A DNA stretch of 44,074 bases from an uncultured Lachnoclostridium sp. (GTDB taxonomy: Bacteria > Bacillota > Clostridia > Lachnospirales > Lachnospiraceae). Positions within the stretch are counted from its first letter, which is position 1; every line of letters starts with the position of its first letter. The notes below the pieces were generated by a model. The model had not been told where the DNA came from and made no database searches. It worked only from the letters and a program-made list of their open reading frames with translations. The translations under genes and the position numbers were made by a program. Shown piece by piece: positions 27,029 through 34,983 of the stretch. The DNA is taken from contig CANBKJ010000015.1 in assembly GCA_947369165.1 (NCBI GenBank), forward strand, positions 1-44,074, written 5' to 3'.

Positions 27029-28174
27029 TTATTCCACTATGGCAAGCGTCTGACCCTCGGACAGCCCCTGAGCCACCAAATAATCCTTTTCATTTTTATA
27101 ATTGCTTACGATAAACCTTTTATGAAGATTTCCGTTTTCTAACACCCATACAAAGGATTTATTGGTAAAGCCCACCGATTCCGTATCCACGGCTCTGGCA
27201 TCAATCATTAGTGCATCTTTGACTTCAAAGGATACCGCGTGGATATAAATATTGTTCGTCTCAAAATCATACTTCCTCTTGTCCGCATCACTTACATCGA
27301 TATAAACAACCTTGTCCCCTCCCGAATCCGTCTCATCGGTACCCGTCAGGTCACTGGCGGTCACCACCTTGCCCGCCACCTCATGCTCGTAATTCTTCAT
27401 GTTTTTGCCAAGGCGGACTGACACACTCATATTATATCTCAGCATAGACTCCGGATCCGATACCTTGATCAGCCATTTGTCATTATTGCGGAATTCCACG
27501 ATCTTCTGGGAGGAATCAACATCCTGTCCTTCCAGACCCCTGTTGACGGACGTAACCACACCGCCCTTCTTTGCCACCAAATTCGTCTTGGACTGCATTC
27601 TCACCAGTGTGGCATACGCTTTTTCCTGATCAAGCAGTTCCTTCTCTCCCTTCATATACGCCTCAATTTCTTTTTGCATCTTTTTGATCTCCAGGCTTTT
27701 CATTTTCTTTTCTGCCGCATTAGACAGGCGCTTATATTCCTGTTCTGCCTGGGACAGACTGTTTCTCAGGCTGCCCAGCCCGGACTCAAACTGCGCTCTT
27801 GCCTGTTCGTTCACAAGTCTCTGCTTTTCCAGCTTGGTCTTAGAAGTTTCCAGATGAAAGACTGCCAGCACATCCCCTTTTCGGACCCTCTGATTCCTCT
27901 TCACCTTGATCGAATCCAATACAGCGTCCTCTTCATCGATATAAACCGTCTCAATATCCGTATATTCCAGCTCCCCCGTATCGGAGTAAATCTCCTGGTA
28001 GTCCTCTCTGCGGACGGTTACGGTCTCATATGACTCAGCGGCTTCCACCGCTCCACCAGATACCTCTTCCTCATACAAAAGAACTTCCCCGTCGCCACTG
28101 CCAGTACTGCCCCCACAGGCAGTCAGGGCAAGGGCTGCCAGGACAGACAGCGAAACCAACTTAGCTTTCCACAT
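27029..28174 (-). CDS. Lipoprotein membrane-fusion (adaptor) protein, third of three
   Basis: A 381-residue adaptor subunit of the neighbouring ABC system. A signal peptide ends in the lipobox LTAC (Cys about residue 20), followed by a Gly/Ser-rich tether. A lipoyl-like half motif (VLDSIKVKRNQRVRKGDVLA) is split by a long coiled coil (about 115-195), after which come the second half and beta-barrel regions. The ATG at 28174 is favoured over that at 28183 because the GGAAGGGG ribosome binding site directly abuts the first ATG. The gene overlaps the end of the previous adaptor by 14 bases and lies 16 bases before the permease. Confidence 0.85.
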   Translation of the reverse strand: MWKAKLVSLSVLAALALTACGGSTGSGDGEVLLYEEEVSGGAVEAAESYETVTVRREDYQEIYSDTGELEYTDIETVYIDEEDAVLDSIKVKRNQRVRKGDVLAVFHLETSKTKLEKQRLVNEQARAQFESGLGSLRNSLSQAEQEYKRLSNAAEKKMKSLEIKKMQKEIEAYMKGEKELLDQEKAYATLVRMQSKTNLVAKKGGVVTSVNRGLEGQDVDSSQKIVEFRNNDKWLIKVSDPESMLRYNMSVSVRLGKNMKNYEHEVAGKVVTASDLTGTDETDSGGDKVVYIDVSDADKRKYDFETNNIYIHAVSFEVKDALMIDARAVDTESVGFTNKSFVWVLENGNLHKRFIVSNYKNEKDYLVAQGLSEGQTLAIVE

Positions 28175-29264
28175 ATACAACATCCCCTTCCTTCACTCCT
28201 GTAACAAGCTGAACATATGCATCTGTCTGTGTCCCCACGGTTACCGCTGTTTTGATCTTAGCATCTCCCTCTACCAGATATACGTATTTTTCCTCCCCGC
28301 TGCCCAGCAGCGCATTTACCGGTACAACCAGGGCGTCTTTTACCGAGTCTGTATGCAGTTCTACAGCTGCAGAATTCCCCACCTCAGCCAATACGTGATC
28401 TTCTTTAAAGTCAAACCAGGAATTCTCCGGAACTACTCCCCGCTCAATTTCTTCTCTCGACAGTTCCTGTCCCTCAATCTCGATCTCATATTCTTTCCCG
28501 CCGATCACCGCAATGCAGCGGTTCGCCTTGGCAATCAGAGAGGACGATACAAAGGCCGTCTTAAGCCTTGGTTTCTCCATATTTGCCACCTGAATCGCTG
28601 TATTTCCTCCCTGCACCATATAACCACTTCCTCCCACTGTTGCAATCACCTCTCCGTTTATCGGCGAATACAGTTTGGTGCCTTTTGTGCTTTTCTGTAA
28701 ATCGGCAAGCTGTCTTTCCTTCTGGCGGATCTCCAGCTGCTGCAGTTCCTTTTGCTGCAAAAGCTTTTCCTCTGCAATCTCCACATCCATTTTTGCACTT
28801 TCTATCTGCTTTTTAACTTTTTTTCTCCGAGAGGAGTCCTTCTCTTTCGCAAGCTGCTTTCGCAGCTCCTTTATACTTTCCTCCAGCATCTCTATATCAT
28901 ACTGCCCCTGCTTATTCCTGTCTTCATTTTGCGCTTTCAAAGTTTCGATCTCATTTCTCAGATCTTTTGCCTTTCCAGAAGTCGCAGAAAGGGAGGCAAG
29001 CAGCTGCCCCTTTTTTACTTTATCACCAATGGATACATTCAGACTCTCAATGCTTCCCGAAGATAAAAAGGAAAGTTCCTCCACGCTGGGCACGATCTGG
29101 GCAGAAAATGCCACCACTCCGCTCAGGTCCATCTTCACCACCTCCGCGGTATCCATATCCACCCCCACAGGTTTGATCAGCTCCGGCACTTCCAACGCCT
29201 TCGTCTCACCACAGCCGCTCAGAAGAAGAACGGCTGCCATACACACACCCACGATCTTTTTCAT
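28161..29264 (-). CDS. Lipoprotein membrane-fusion (adaptor) protein, second of three
   Basis: A 367-residue HlyD/MacA-like adaptor. A signal peptide with lipobox LSGC is followed by the biotinyl-lipoyl-like motif around SLNVSIGDKVKKGQLLA and a strongly charged coiled coil (about 95-190, rich in Lys, Glu and Gln). The closing lipoyl strand (KLYSPINGEVIA) and a beta-barrel domain follow. The ATG at 29264 has GGAG six bases upstream; the longer frame to 29291 has no good signal. It would dock on the FtsX-type permease. It differs clearly in sequence from the adaptors on either side, so the three are not simple recent duplicates. Confidence 0.85.
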   Translation of the reverse strand: MKKIVGVCMAAVLLLSGCGETKALEVPELIKPVGVDMDTAEVVKMDLSGVVAFSAQIVPSVEELSFLSSGSIESLNVSIGDKVKKGQLLASLSATSGKAKDLRNEIETLKAQNEDRNKQGQYDIEMLEESIKELRKQLAKEKDSSRRKKVKKQIESAKMDVEIAEEKLLQQKELQQLEIRQKERQLADLQKSTKGTKLYSPINGEVIATVGGSGYMVQGGNTAIQVANMEKPRLKTAFVSSSLIAKANRCIAVIGGKEYEIEIEGQELSREEIERGVVPENSWFDFKEDHVLAEVGNSAAVELHTDSVKDALVVPVNALLGSGEEKYVYLVEGDAKIKTAVTVGTQTDAYVQLVTGVKEGDVVYVES

Positions 29265-29301
29265 ATTATTCTCCGTTTCTGTGCAGGTCATATTTCTGCA
29301 C

Positions 29302-30339
29302 CTAATTTGCTATCACCTGTTCATTTTCCTCCAGGCCGCCAAGGATCTCCACCGAGTTATTGATGGTCTCCCCGATCGTAACCTCCTTCATGGTTTTCAG
29401 GCCATTTTCATCTTCGTAATAAACCACATGTTTATCTCCCATGGTATATACAATGGAGACCGGAAGATACAGAACGTCTTTTTTCTCTTTTAGTACAACC
29501 TTATAGATGCAGGTGGTTCCCTCCTCCAGATTCACTTTATTATTGGGGTAAAAATAAATGCTGTCAGTGGAATCTTTATCTTTTCGGATCGTTGCCTTAT
29601 ACTCCATTCCCTTCACTTCCACTGTAACCACATCTCCCTCCTTACAGTAGGAAGCGTACTTGCTGTTCGCCTCAAAACGATTTTTCGTTGCCCCTTCTAT
29701 GATCACAGTAGGCTCGGAACTGTCCCCAAAGGTTCCCTCGGCTTTCTGATCCACAAAAGTAACGACGCCATTCACCGATGCTGTGATCTCCTCTGCCTCG
29801 ATCTCTTCTCTGGCAATCCTGGCATCCATACGTGTAAGCTTCAGGCTGGATTCGTAAGAGCGTATCTCCTGTTCATACTGCTGCCTTATGCCATTGATCT
29901 CCTTCCTGCTACCGCCAGTCTTCTGCTGCTTCTCAATCTCCAGGTTCATCATACGCTTCGCCTGGCGGATCTGCAGTTCCATTTTTTCAATCTTGTTCTC
30001 TGCCTCTCGCAGCGTATTTTCGCTGCCCTGGAGCACATAACTCAAAATCTTATCCCCGGCTTTCACCCTCTGTCCCTTCTGGACATATATCTTTTTCACA
30101 ACACCCACTCCGTCCGTCTGGATCTCTTCTCTTACCGTTCCTTTATATTTACCGGAGATCTCTTCAGTCTTTACCAGGTTACCTCTCTCCACAGAGACCT
30201 TATTGAAATCTGCCCCCTCATATTCTTTCACAACGGGCGCCGCATCAAATTCTTCCTCCGTTGGCAAAAGCCCACAGGAGGTCAGACATAGACATATGCT
30301 GGCTCCGGCCAGAACTGGGATGATCTTTTTTCCTTTCAA
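29302..30339 (-). CDS. Lipoprotein membrane-fusion (adaptor) protein, first of three
   Basis: The first gene of the adaptor-permease-ATPase operon, encoding an HlyD/MacA-like lipoprotein (lipobox LTSC). The lipoyl-like half KKIYVQKGQRVKAGDKILS, a coiled coil (about 100-185) and the closing strand ASVNGVVTFV are seen in order. The start is uncertain. TTG at 30339 has GGAGGG at 8-base spacing and places the signal peptide normally (345 residues). ATG at 30354 and TTG at 30378 are alternatives with weaker ribosome binding sites. A promoter with an extended -10 lies just upstream. Confidence 0.82.
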   Translation of the reverse strand: MKGKKIIPVLAGASICLCLTSCGLLPTEEEFDAAPVVKEYEGADFNKVSVERGNLVKTEEISGKYKGTVREEIQTDGVGVVKKIYVQKGQRVKAGDKILSYVLQGSENTLREAENKIEKMELQIRQAKRMMNLEIEKQQKTGGSRKEINGIRQQYEQEIRSYESSLKLTRMDARIAREEIEAEEITASVNGVVTFVDQKAEGTFGDSSEPTVIIEGATKNRFEANSKYASYCKEGDVVTVEVKGMEYKATIRKDKDSTDSIYFYPNNKVNLEEGTTCIYKVVLKEKKDVLYLPVSIVYTMGDKHVVYYEDENGLKTMKEVTIGETINNSVEILGGLEENEQVIAN

Positions 30340-30388
30340 ATGCTTTCCCTCCATTCGTAAACCCACGTTTTCCTTCAAGTAAATTTAA

Positions 30389-30429
30389 AATACGGACCCC
30401 GGTATCTCCCGGAACCCGTATTGATTATA
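30389..30429 (-). promoter_or_regulatory. Extended -10 promoter and leader hairpin of the adaptor-permease operon
   Basis: On the minus strand TATAAT (30424-30429) is preceded by TGT, an extended -10. The expected start point (about 30417) falls at the foot of a hairpin formed by AATACGG and CCGTATT (30389-30395 with 30416-30422) with an inner CCGG/CCGG helix. The mRNA would thus begin with, or directly beside, a stem-loop. The same hairpin could instead serve as a weak terminator for blaR1, about 100 bases upstream. Confidence 0.5.
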
Positions 30430-30461
30430 ACATATTTTTCCGCCCCACGAAACCATAAAAC

Positions 30462-30511
30462 AAAATAATTATAATTATTTTATCATAATTTCTGTGCATG
30501 TTTTCTGCTTT
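30462..30511. repeat. Palindromic intergenic element, shortened copy (after blaR1)
   Basis: A 20-bp perfect AT palindrome (30462-30481) is followed on the plus strand by a block close to ATAATTTCTGTGCATG and TTTTCTGC. This matches the core of the elements at 37226-37389 and 20096-20172. The hairpin that normally follows the core is absent. It lies 10 bases downstream of the blaR1 stop codon. Confidence 0.6.
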
Positions 30512-30520
30512 TATCATGTC

Positions 30521-32701
30521 TCATTCTCTTTCACTTACCTGCGTATAGTGAAGAAACATATCCACATCCCATTGGGCCATTGCCGGAACCCGGATTTCGT
30601 TCTCGCAGTATTCCTGCATACCTGCATAATAATCGTCATTATTTCCTTTAAAAATACTTACTACAATATTACCATACAGTTCTGGCCACAGATAATAAAT
30701 ATTATCCGTTTCGTGACCTAAAATATAACGCAGTTTCTTTTCTCCCAGTTCCGCCTCATAAATCCCCTCGCCACAGGCCAGTATAACTGTATTGTCCTTC
30801 ACCCCCAGTGCGGCAAAAGGGCGGTCTTCCCCATTATATTCTACTCCCGTAGATAGATCCTGGAGCCTGTCCCCATCCTCATCCAGGATCCGGATGTGGA
30901 TCTTTTTACTGGTTTGATCATGGATCAGATACGTCCAGAAGTCATCTCCTGCGTATACAGGAGAAATGCGCTGGGATGTTTGAAATTCACCGTTTTTCTC
31001 CATCGTGGTACCATTATATAGCACCGCCTGGTTAGTATGATCCACAAGAAGGATCATCCCGTCGGATGCCACCGCAAAATCCATCTCCCCCATCGGCTGC
31101 TGCATAACCGGCATCTCCGTCATCGTTCCTTCTTTTTCATCCACCCGTATTAGATAATGTTTCAGCGCCTGCAGGGACTTCTGTAGATCAGCCCTATATT
31201 CGACATCCTCTTTGCAGAAATTATACTGAACCACATAGAGATACAAAAAGCCATCCGCACCGTATTTGTAGCGTTCTAAATTGTATTTCCGGTCAGGATA
31301 CCGTTTTTGGTACTCAGCAGACCAGGTATTTTTTACCTTATGCCAGCCATCATCCCCATTACCGACAAATTTACTATATGAAATCTCTTTCCCATCATCC
31401 AGCCTGACAAACTGCACCGTCGTTCCCCTGGCATCTACGACGCACTCCATGGATCTTTGTATCAAAGGGTTCTCCTCACCCTTTTTCAGCCGTCTCTCCG
31501 CCTCGTCGTACGCTTCTTCGTCCCGGTTGATTCCTATATCATTTTCCACCCAGAGGCCTTTATGCTGTTTGTCCGGCACACTCTCCACTTTTTTCACTGG
31601 TTCTGACACGATGCCGCAGCCACACAGCAACACCGCAGCACAGAGCATAATCGTAACTGCCCTGCCTGGTTTGCGGTATCGCATCACACTCAGGATACGT
31701 TCTTTTACTGCTCTTGTGCTAAATCCCGGATACTGACTCATAATCATCTTACTTCCCGAAGACAGGGAAAGCAGCAGGCTGGAGTAATATTTCCTCTCCT
31801 GGCAGCCAAGCTTCCGGATCACCGCTTCGTCACAGGATATCTCCATGTCCTTCATCATAAAATACCAGGCTGCCCAGACCAGCGGATTAAACCATAATAG
31901 GGAAAACACAGTAAATACCAACGGTTTTAACAGATAATCTTTTCTTGCGATGTGCACCCGTTCGTGACATAGAATATACCTCCTGTCTTCTACAGAAAGT
32001 CTCTCCGAAATATAAATTTTCGGAGACAGCAGCCCCATCACAAAAGAGTTGTCTACCAATGGATGCTGATATATATTATCCCCTATACATGCAGCATCAG
32101 AATACCGCCAAAAGGTCCTGATGATAGAAAAAATCATATGCAGCCAGCAGCAAAGAACTCCGGATCCCCAAATCCCCAGCAGCCATTCTCCCGGCTGAAG
32201 CTGTCTCACAATATCCATTACCCGCCCCTTACCCCTCTCCTTTTCCCTGCCCACAGCAGCCGGAGTAGTTTTCTCCAAAGAGAGCGTTTTCTCCGCCCCT
32301 TCTTCTTCCAGGGACAAACGGGTAGTTTCATCCTTTTTAATCTGGATTCCTTCTGGCAGACGATAACCATTGCTGCTTCCTCCATATGTTCTCCGCCGAC
32401 GCATTTCAAATTTCTCCATGATCTCTTCCACCTGCAGATAACTTCCGACTCTCCCTGCTGACTGCTCTACCTTATCTGGCAGCAGCCCATATATCCCATT
32501 TACTGTGGCAGGACAAAGAATCCGCACAAGCACCATAAACCAAAGTATGTACATTCCAATCCTCGGCAGCCGTTTCATTAGCGGACGGATCAATAATAAA
32601 AATAAAATAACTGCCGATGTGGCTGCGCACATATCCGCAATATGGATCAATATCGTGTTTCCTGTTATTATCTCCAACCCCTGTTCCACCATCTTCTCCA
32701 T
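30521..32701 (-). CDS. BlaR1/MecR1-type M56 metalloprotease sensor with a non-penicillin-binding sensor domain
   Basis: A membrane zinc protease that, by analogy to BlaR1, would trigger removal of the neighbouring BlaI-type repressor when its outer domain senses a signal. The 726-residue protein has two N-terminal membrane segments, a basic cytoplasmic loop, a third segment (about 172-196), and the M56 protease motif HERVH at 246-250 with the third ligand Glu287 in EISCDEA. A last membrane segment (about 349-364) is followed by a 360-residue outer domain. That domain shows no SxxK/SxN/KTG penicillin-binding set and instead has repeated beta-rich, Asp/Gly-containing blocks. The start at 32701 is preferred because GAGG is seven bases upstream. 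It is 36 bases downstream of the repressor gene. Confidence 0.85.
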   Translation of the reverse strand: MEKMVEQGLEIITGNTILIHIADMCAATSAVILFLLLIRPLMKRLPRIGMYILWFMVLVRILCPATVNGIYGLLPDKVEQSAGRVGSYLQVEEIMEKFEMRRRRTYGGSSNGYRLPEGIQIKKDETTRLSLEEEGAEKTLSLEKTTPAAVGREKERGKGRVMDIVRQLQPGEWLLGIWGSGVLCCWLHMIFSIIRTFWRYSDAACIGDNIYQHPLVDNSFVMGLLSPKIYISERLSVEDRRYILCHERVHIARKDYLLKPLVFTVFSLLWFNPLVWAAWYFMMKDMEISCDEAVIRKLGCQERKYYSSLLLSLSSGSKMIMSQYPGFSTRAVKERILSVMRYRKPGRAVTIMLCAAVLLCGCGIVSEPVKKVESVPDKQHKGLWVENDIGINRDEEAYDEAERRLKKGEENPLIQRSMECVVDARGTTVQFVRLDDGKEISYSKFVGNGDDGWHKVKNTWSAEYQKRYPDRKYNLERYKYGADGFLYLYVVQYNFCKEDVEYRADLQKSLQALKHYLIRVDEKEGTMTEMPVMQQPMGEMDFAVASDGMILLVDHTNQAVLYNGTTMEKNGEFQTSQRISPVYAGDDFWTYLIHDQTSKKIHIRILDEDGDRLQDLSTGVEYNGEDRPFAALGVKDNTVILACGEGIYEAELGEKKLRYILGHETDNIYYLWPELYGNIVVSIFKGNNDDYYAGMQEYCENEIRVPAMAQWDVDMFLHYTQVSERE

Positions 32702-32737
32702 GTTCATTCCTCATCTCCCTCAATACCACCGATTATC

Positions 32738-33097
32738 TCACTTCTTATTCTCCTCAATGATCTGCTGAAGTTCCTGGATCTGTCTGTCAGATAATCTTTT
32801 TCTTCCGGTAAAGGCTGTCACAAATTTAGAGAGTGAACCTTCAAAACGGTTGTTTACGATAGTCGTACTCTCCTGTTCCAGATACTCCTCCTGGCTCATT
32901 TGTGAGGTGACAACGGCATTTTCATTTTGAAAGATCCCTTCCATGCACAGGTTTTTCAGCACCGTATAAGTCGTAGATTTTTTCCATCCAAAACGTTCCT
33001 GGCAGATCTTCACCAATTCTCCAGACCGCACTGGTTCCATCTCCCATATAATCCGGGCAAATGCCATCTCGCTGTCAGATAGTAAATTATTTTTCAA
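32738..33097 (-). CDS. BlaI/MecI-family transcriptional repressor
   Basis: A winged-helix repressor of 120 residues, typical for BlaI/MecI (about 120-126). It has the motif LSDSEMAFARIIWEMEPVRS at the start, the recognition region KKSTTYTVLKNLCMEG, and a C-terminal dimerisation part. The likely start is TTG at 33097, with AAAGGAGG eight bases upstream; the open frame extends 27 codons further but that part is promoter and leader. It probably represses itself and the protease gene through the palindrome at 33148-33164. Other targets, such as the adaptor-permease operon, are possible but no matching site was seen there. Confidence 0.9.
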   Translation of the reverse strand: MKNNLLSDSEMAFARIIWEMEPVRSGELVKICQERFGWKKSTTYTVLKNLCMEGIFQNENAVVTSQMSQEEYLEQESTTIVNNRFEGSLSKFVTAFTGRKRLSDRQIQELQQIIEENKK

Positions 33098-33146
33098 AAA
33101 AGCTTCCTCCTTTCCATTTGATCTATTCTTTCTCGACCTTTTAATA

Positions 33147-33175
33147 AGTCTATCATCTGTAGACCTTCCTGTCAA
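33147..33175 (-). promoter_or_regulatory. Promoter with BlaI-type operator for the blaI-blaR1 pair
   Basis: On the minus strand a perfect -35 TTGACA (33170-33175) and TAGACT (33147-33152) are 17 bases apart. A 17-bp inverted repeat with arms GTCTA and TAGAC (33148-33164) covers the spacer end and most of the -10. Its left half contains TACAGATG, close to the TACAnATGTA core known for BlaI operators. Repressor bound here would block RNA polymerase. Confidence 0.7.
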
Positions 33176-33216
33176 CACTTTTTTACTTTTTTCTTCTAAA
33201 ACACCTTTAAATATGA

Positions 33217-33249
33217 TATACTAGGCTATTATAATACTATGAAGGAGGA
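33217..33249 (+). promoter_or_regulatory. Promoter region and strong ribosome binding site of the GH13 gene
   Basis: Two candidate -10 elements are visible: TATACT at 33217-33222 with an upstream TG (extended -10), and TATAAT at 33230-33235. Neither has a good -35. GAAGGAGGA at 33241-33249 is a strong ribosome binding site for the ATG at 33255. The gene is divergent from blaI. Confidence 0.5.
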
Positions 33250-33254
33250 TTATT

Positions 33255-34910
33255 ATGGCTTGGTACGACGAAGCGATTTTTTATCATATTTATCCCTTGG
33301 GACTATGTGGTGCGCCAAAGGAAAACAACTACGGTGAGCCAGTTCACCGCTTACGTGAGCTGCTTCCCTGGATCCGCCACATCAAAGAAATGGGTTGCAA
33401 TGCAATCTATATCGGTCCGCTGTTTGAATCCGTGGGGCATGGCTATGAGACTACCGATTACAAGAAATTAGACAGCCGCCTCGGTGACAACCAGGATCTG
33501 ACAGATTTTGTGATGGCATGCCACAACGAGGGCATCCGCGTCATTCTGGACGGAGTCTTCAACCACACCGGAAGAGACTTTTTTGCCTTCCAGGACATCC
33601 GCAAAAACCGGGAAAATTCCCCTTACCGCGACTGGTACTGCAATGTCAACTTCGGTGGAAATAACGAATACAACGACGGCTTTTCATATGAAAACTGGGG
33701 CGGCTACAATCTTCTCGTAAAACTGAACCAGCACAACCCTGCGGTTCGGGATTACATCTGTGATGTGATCCGTTTCTGGGTCAGTGAATTTGATATCGAC
33801 GGAATCCGACTGGACGCCGCCGATGTGCTGGACTTTGAATATATGAAAGCGCTGCGCCACGTGGCAAATGAAGTCAAACCAGATTTCTGGCTGATGGGCG
33901 AAGTGATCCATGGAGACTATACCCGGTGGGTCAACGAGGGAACTCTTCATTCCGTCACCAATTATCATCTCCACAAGGCGTTGTACTCCGGCCACAACGA
34001 TCACAACTTCTTTGAGATTGCCCACACGGTAAAACGTCTCTATGAGATGGGAGGCAATCGGCCAGAGGGTCTGAAACTCTACAACTTCGTCGATAACCAT
34101 GATGTAGAGCGGATCCATACGAAACTTACAAATAAAGCCCACTATGCTCCCGTTCATGTACTCCTGTACACGCTCCCTGGCGTTCCTTCGATTTACTATG
34201 GTTCTGAATTTGCCATCGAAGGAAAAAAGGAGCAGGGTTCCGATGCCTCCCTGCGTCCGGCTCTGAAACTGGATGATTTCAGCGATGCCCTGTCGCAGAA
34301 TCCATGCACCAGACTCATTGCCAGGCTGGGGGCTGTCCGCCAGGAAACTCCGGCGCTCTCTTACGGCGATTACAGGGAATTAATCCTCACCAACCGACAA
34401 TATGCCTTTTCCAGAAATACAGAGGAGGTGTCCGTGATCGTGACGGTTAATAATGATGACAGCGATTTTGTCATGACGGTTCCCGCCAGCAGCGCGGATA
34501 CCTACATCGGAAAATTGTCCGGTGAGACCGTATCTGTCGTGAATGGAAATATCGTAGTGAACGTCCGGGCAAACTCTGGCGATATCTGGGTTCCCCTGCC
34601 AGGAGAAGAAAAGGATGAGACTACAGGAGTAGAAGATGTATTGGACTCCCTGTCTGAACCTACAGCACCTACAGAAACAAAAAAAATGATTGTGGAGGAA
34701 AAAACGGAAGCACCCGCTGACACTACCGGCACCGACAGCACTCCGGCTCCAGACTCCCAAAAGACCTTTGAGGAGGGAAAAGTCGCAGGACTTCAGGAAG
34801 CGATCATCGCAATCATGGAATCAAAAGGTCCGGTTACAGATCAGATGCGAAAGGATGTGTACAACCAGACACACTATCCTTCCTTGATCAATTGGATCAA
34901 AAGCTTTTAG
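33255..34910 (+). CDS. Cytoplasmic GH13 alpha-amylase family enzyme with C-terminal extension
   Basis: A 551-residue alpha-glucan-active enzyme. GH13 motifs are intact: DGVFNH (99-104), GIRLDAAD with nucleophile Asp187, the acid/base Glu216 in LMGEV, and FVDNHD with Asp283. No signal peptide is present, so it would act on imported maltodextrins or stored glucan. Hydrolase or transglycosylase specificity cannot be decided here. After the beta domain (ending near 450) comes an acidic, Thr/Pro-rich linker (about 452-500) and a roughly 45-residue helical module that is not part of normal GH13 enzymes. It is monocistronic, with its own promoter and terminator, and is the only large plus-strand gene in the window. 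Confidence 0.92.
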   Translation: MAWYDEAIFYHIYPLGLCGAPKENNYGEPVHRLRELLPWIRHIKEMGCNAIYIGPLFESVGHGYETTDYKKLDSRLGDNQDLTDFVMACHNEGIRVILDGVFNHTGRDFFAFQDIRKNRENSPYRDWYCNVNFGGNNEYNDGFSYENWGGYNLLVKLNQHNPAVRDYICDVIRFWVSEFDIDGIRLDAADVLDFEYMKALRHVANEVKPDFWLMGEVIHGDYTRWVNEGTLHSVTNYHLHKALYSGHNDHNFFEIAHTVKRLYEMGGNRPEGLKLYNFVDNHDVERIHTKLTNKAHYAPVHVLLYTLPGVPSIYYGSEFAIEGKKEQGSDASLRPALKLDDFSDALSQNPCTRLIARLGAVRQETPALSYGDYRELILTNRQYAFSRNTEEVSVIVTVNNDDSDFVMTVPASSADTYIGKLSGETVSVVNGNIVVNVRANSGDIWVPLPGEEKDETTGVEDVLDSLSEPTAPTETKKMIVEEKTEAPADTTGTDSTPAPDSQKTFEEGKVAGLQEAIIAIMESKGPVTDQMRKDVYNQTHYPSLINWIKSF

Positions 34911-34927
34911 TACCGAATATAATAATA

Positions 34928-34966
34928 GGCTGCCGCAGAACAAATTTATTCTGTGGCAGCCCTTTT
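34928..34966. terminator. Terminator between GH13 gene and AI-2E family gene
   Basis: A 13-bp stem with one G-T pair (34928-34940 with 34949-34961) is followed by CTTTT on the plus strand. It lies 17 bases after the GH13 stop and may also serve the convergent gene ending at 34984, although the minus-strand T-run is poor. Confidence 0.8.
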
Positions 34967-34983
34967 GAATTTCTTATCCATTC

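Noticed and set aside
28675-29493. Plus-strand open frame of 272 codons rich in Ser, Phe and Leu
   Set aside because: Antisense to the coiled-coil adaptor genes; Lys/Glu-rich coding on one strand gives Phe/Leu/Ser frames on the other.
30521-32701. Beta-lactam resistance sensor
   Set aside because: Despite BlaR1-like membrane and protease parts, the outer domain lacks penicillin-binding motifs and no beta-lactamase gene is present in the window.
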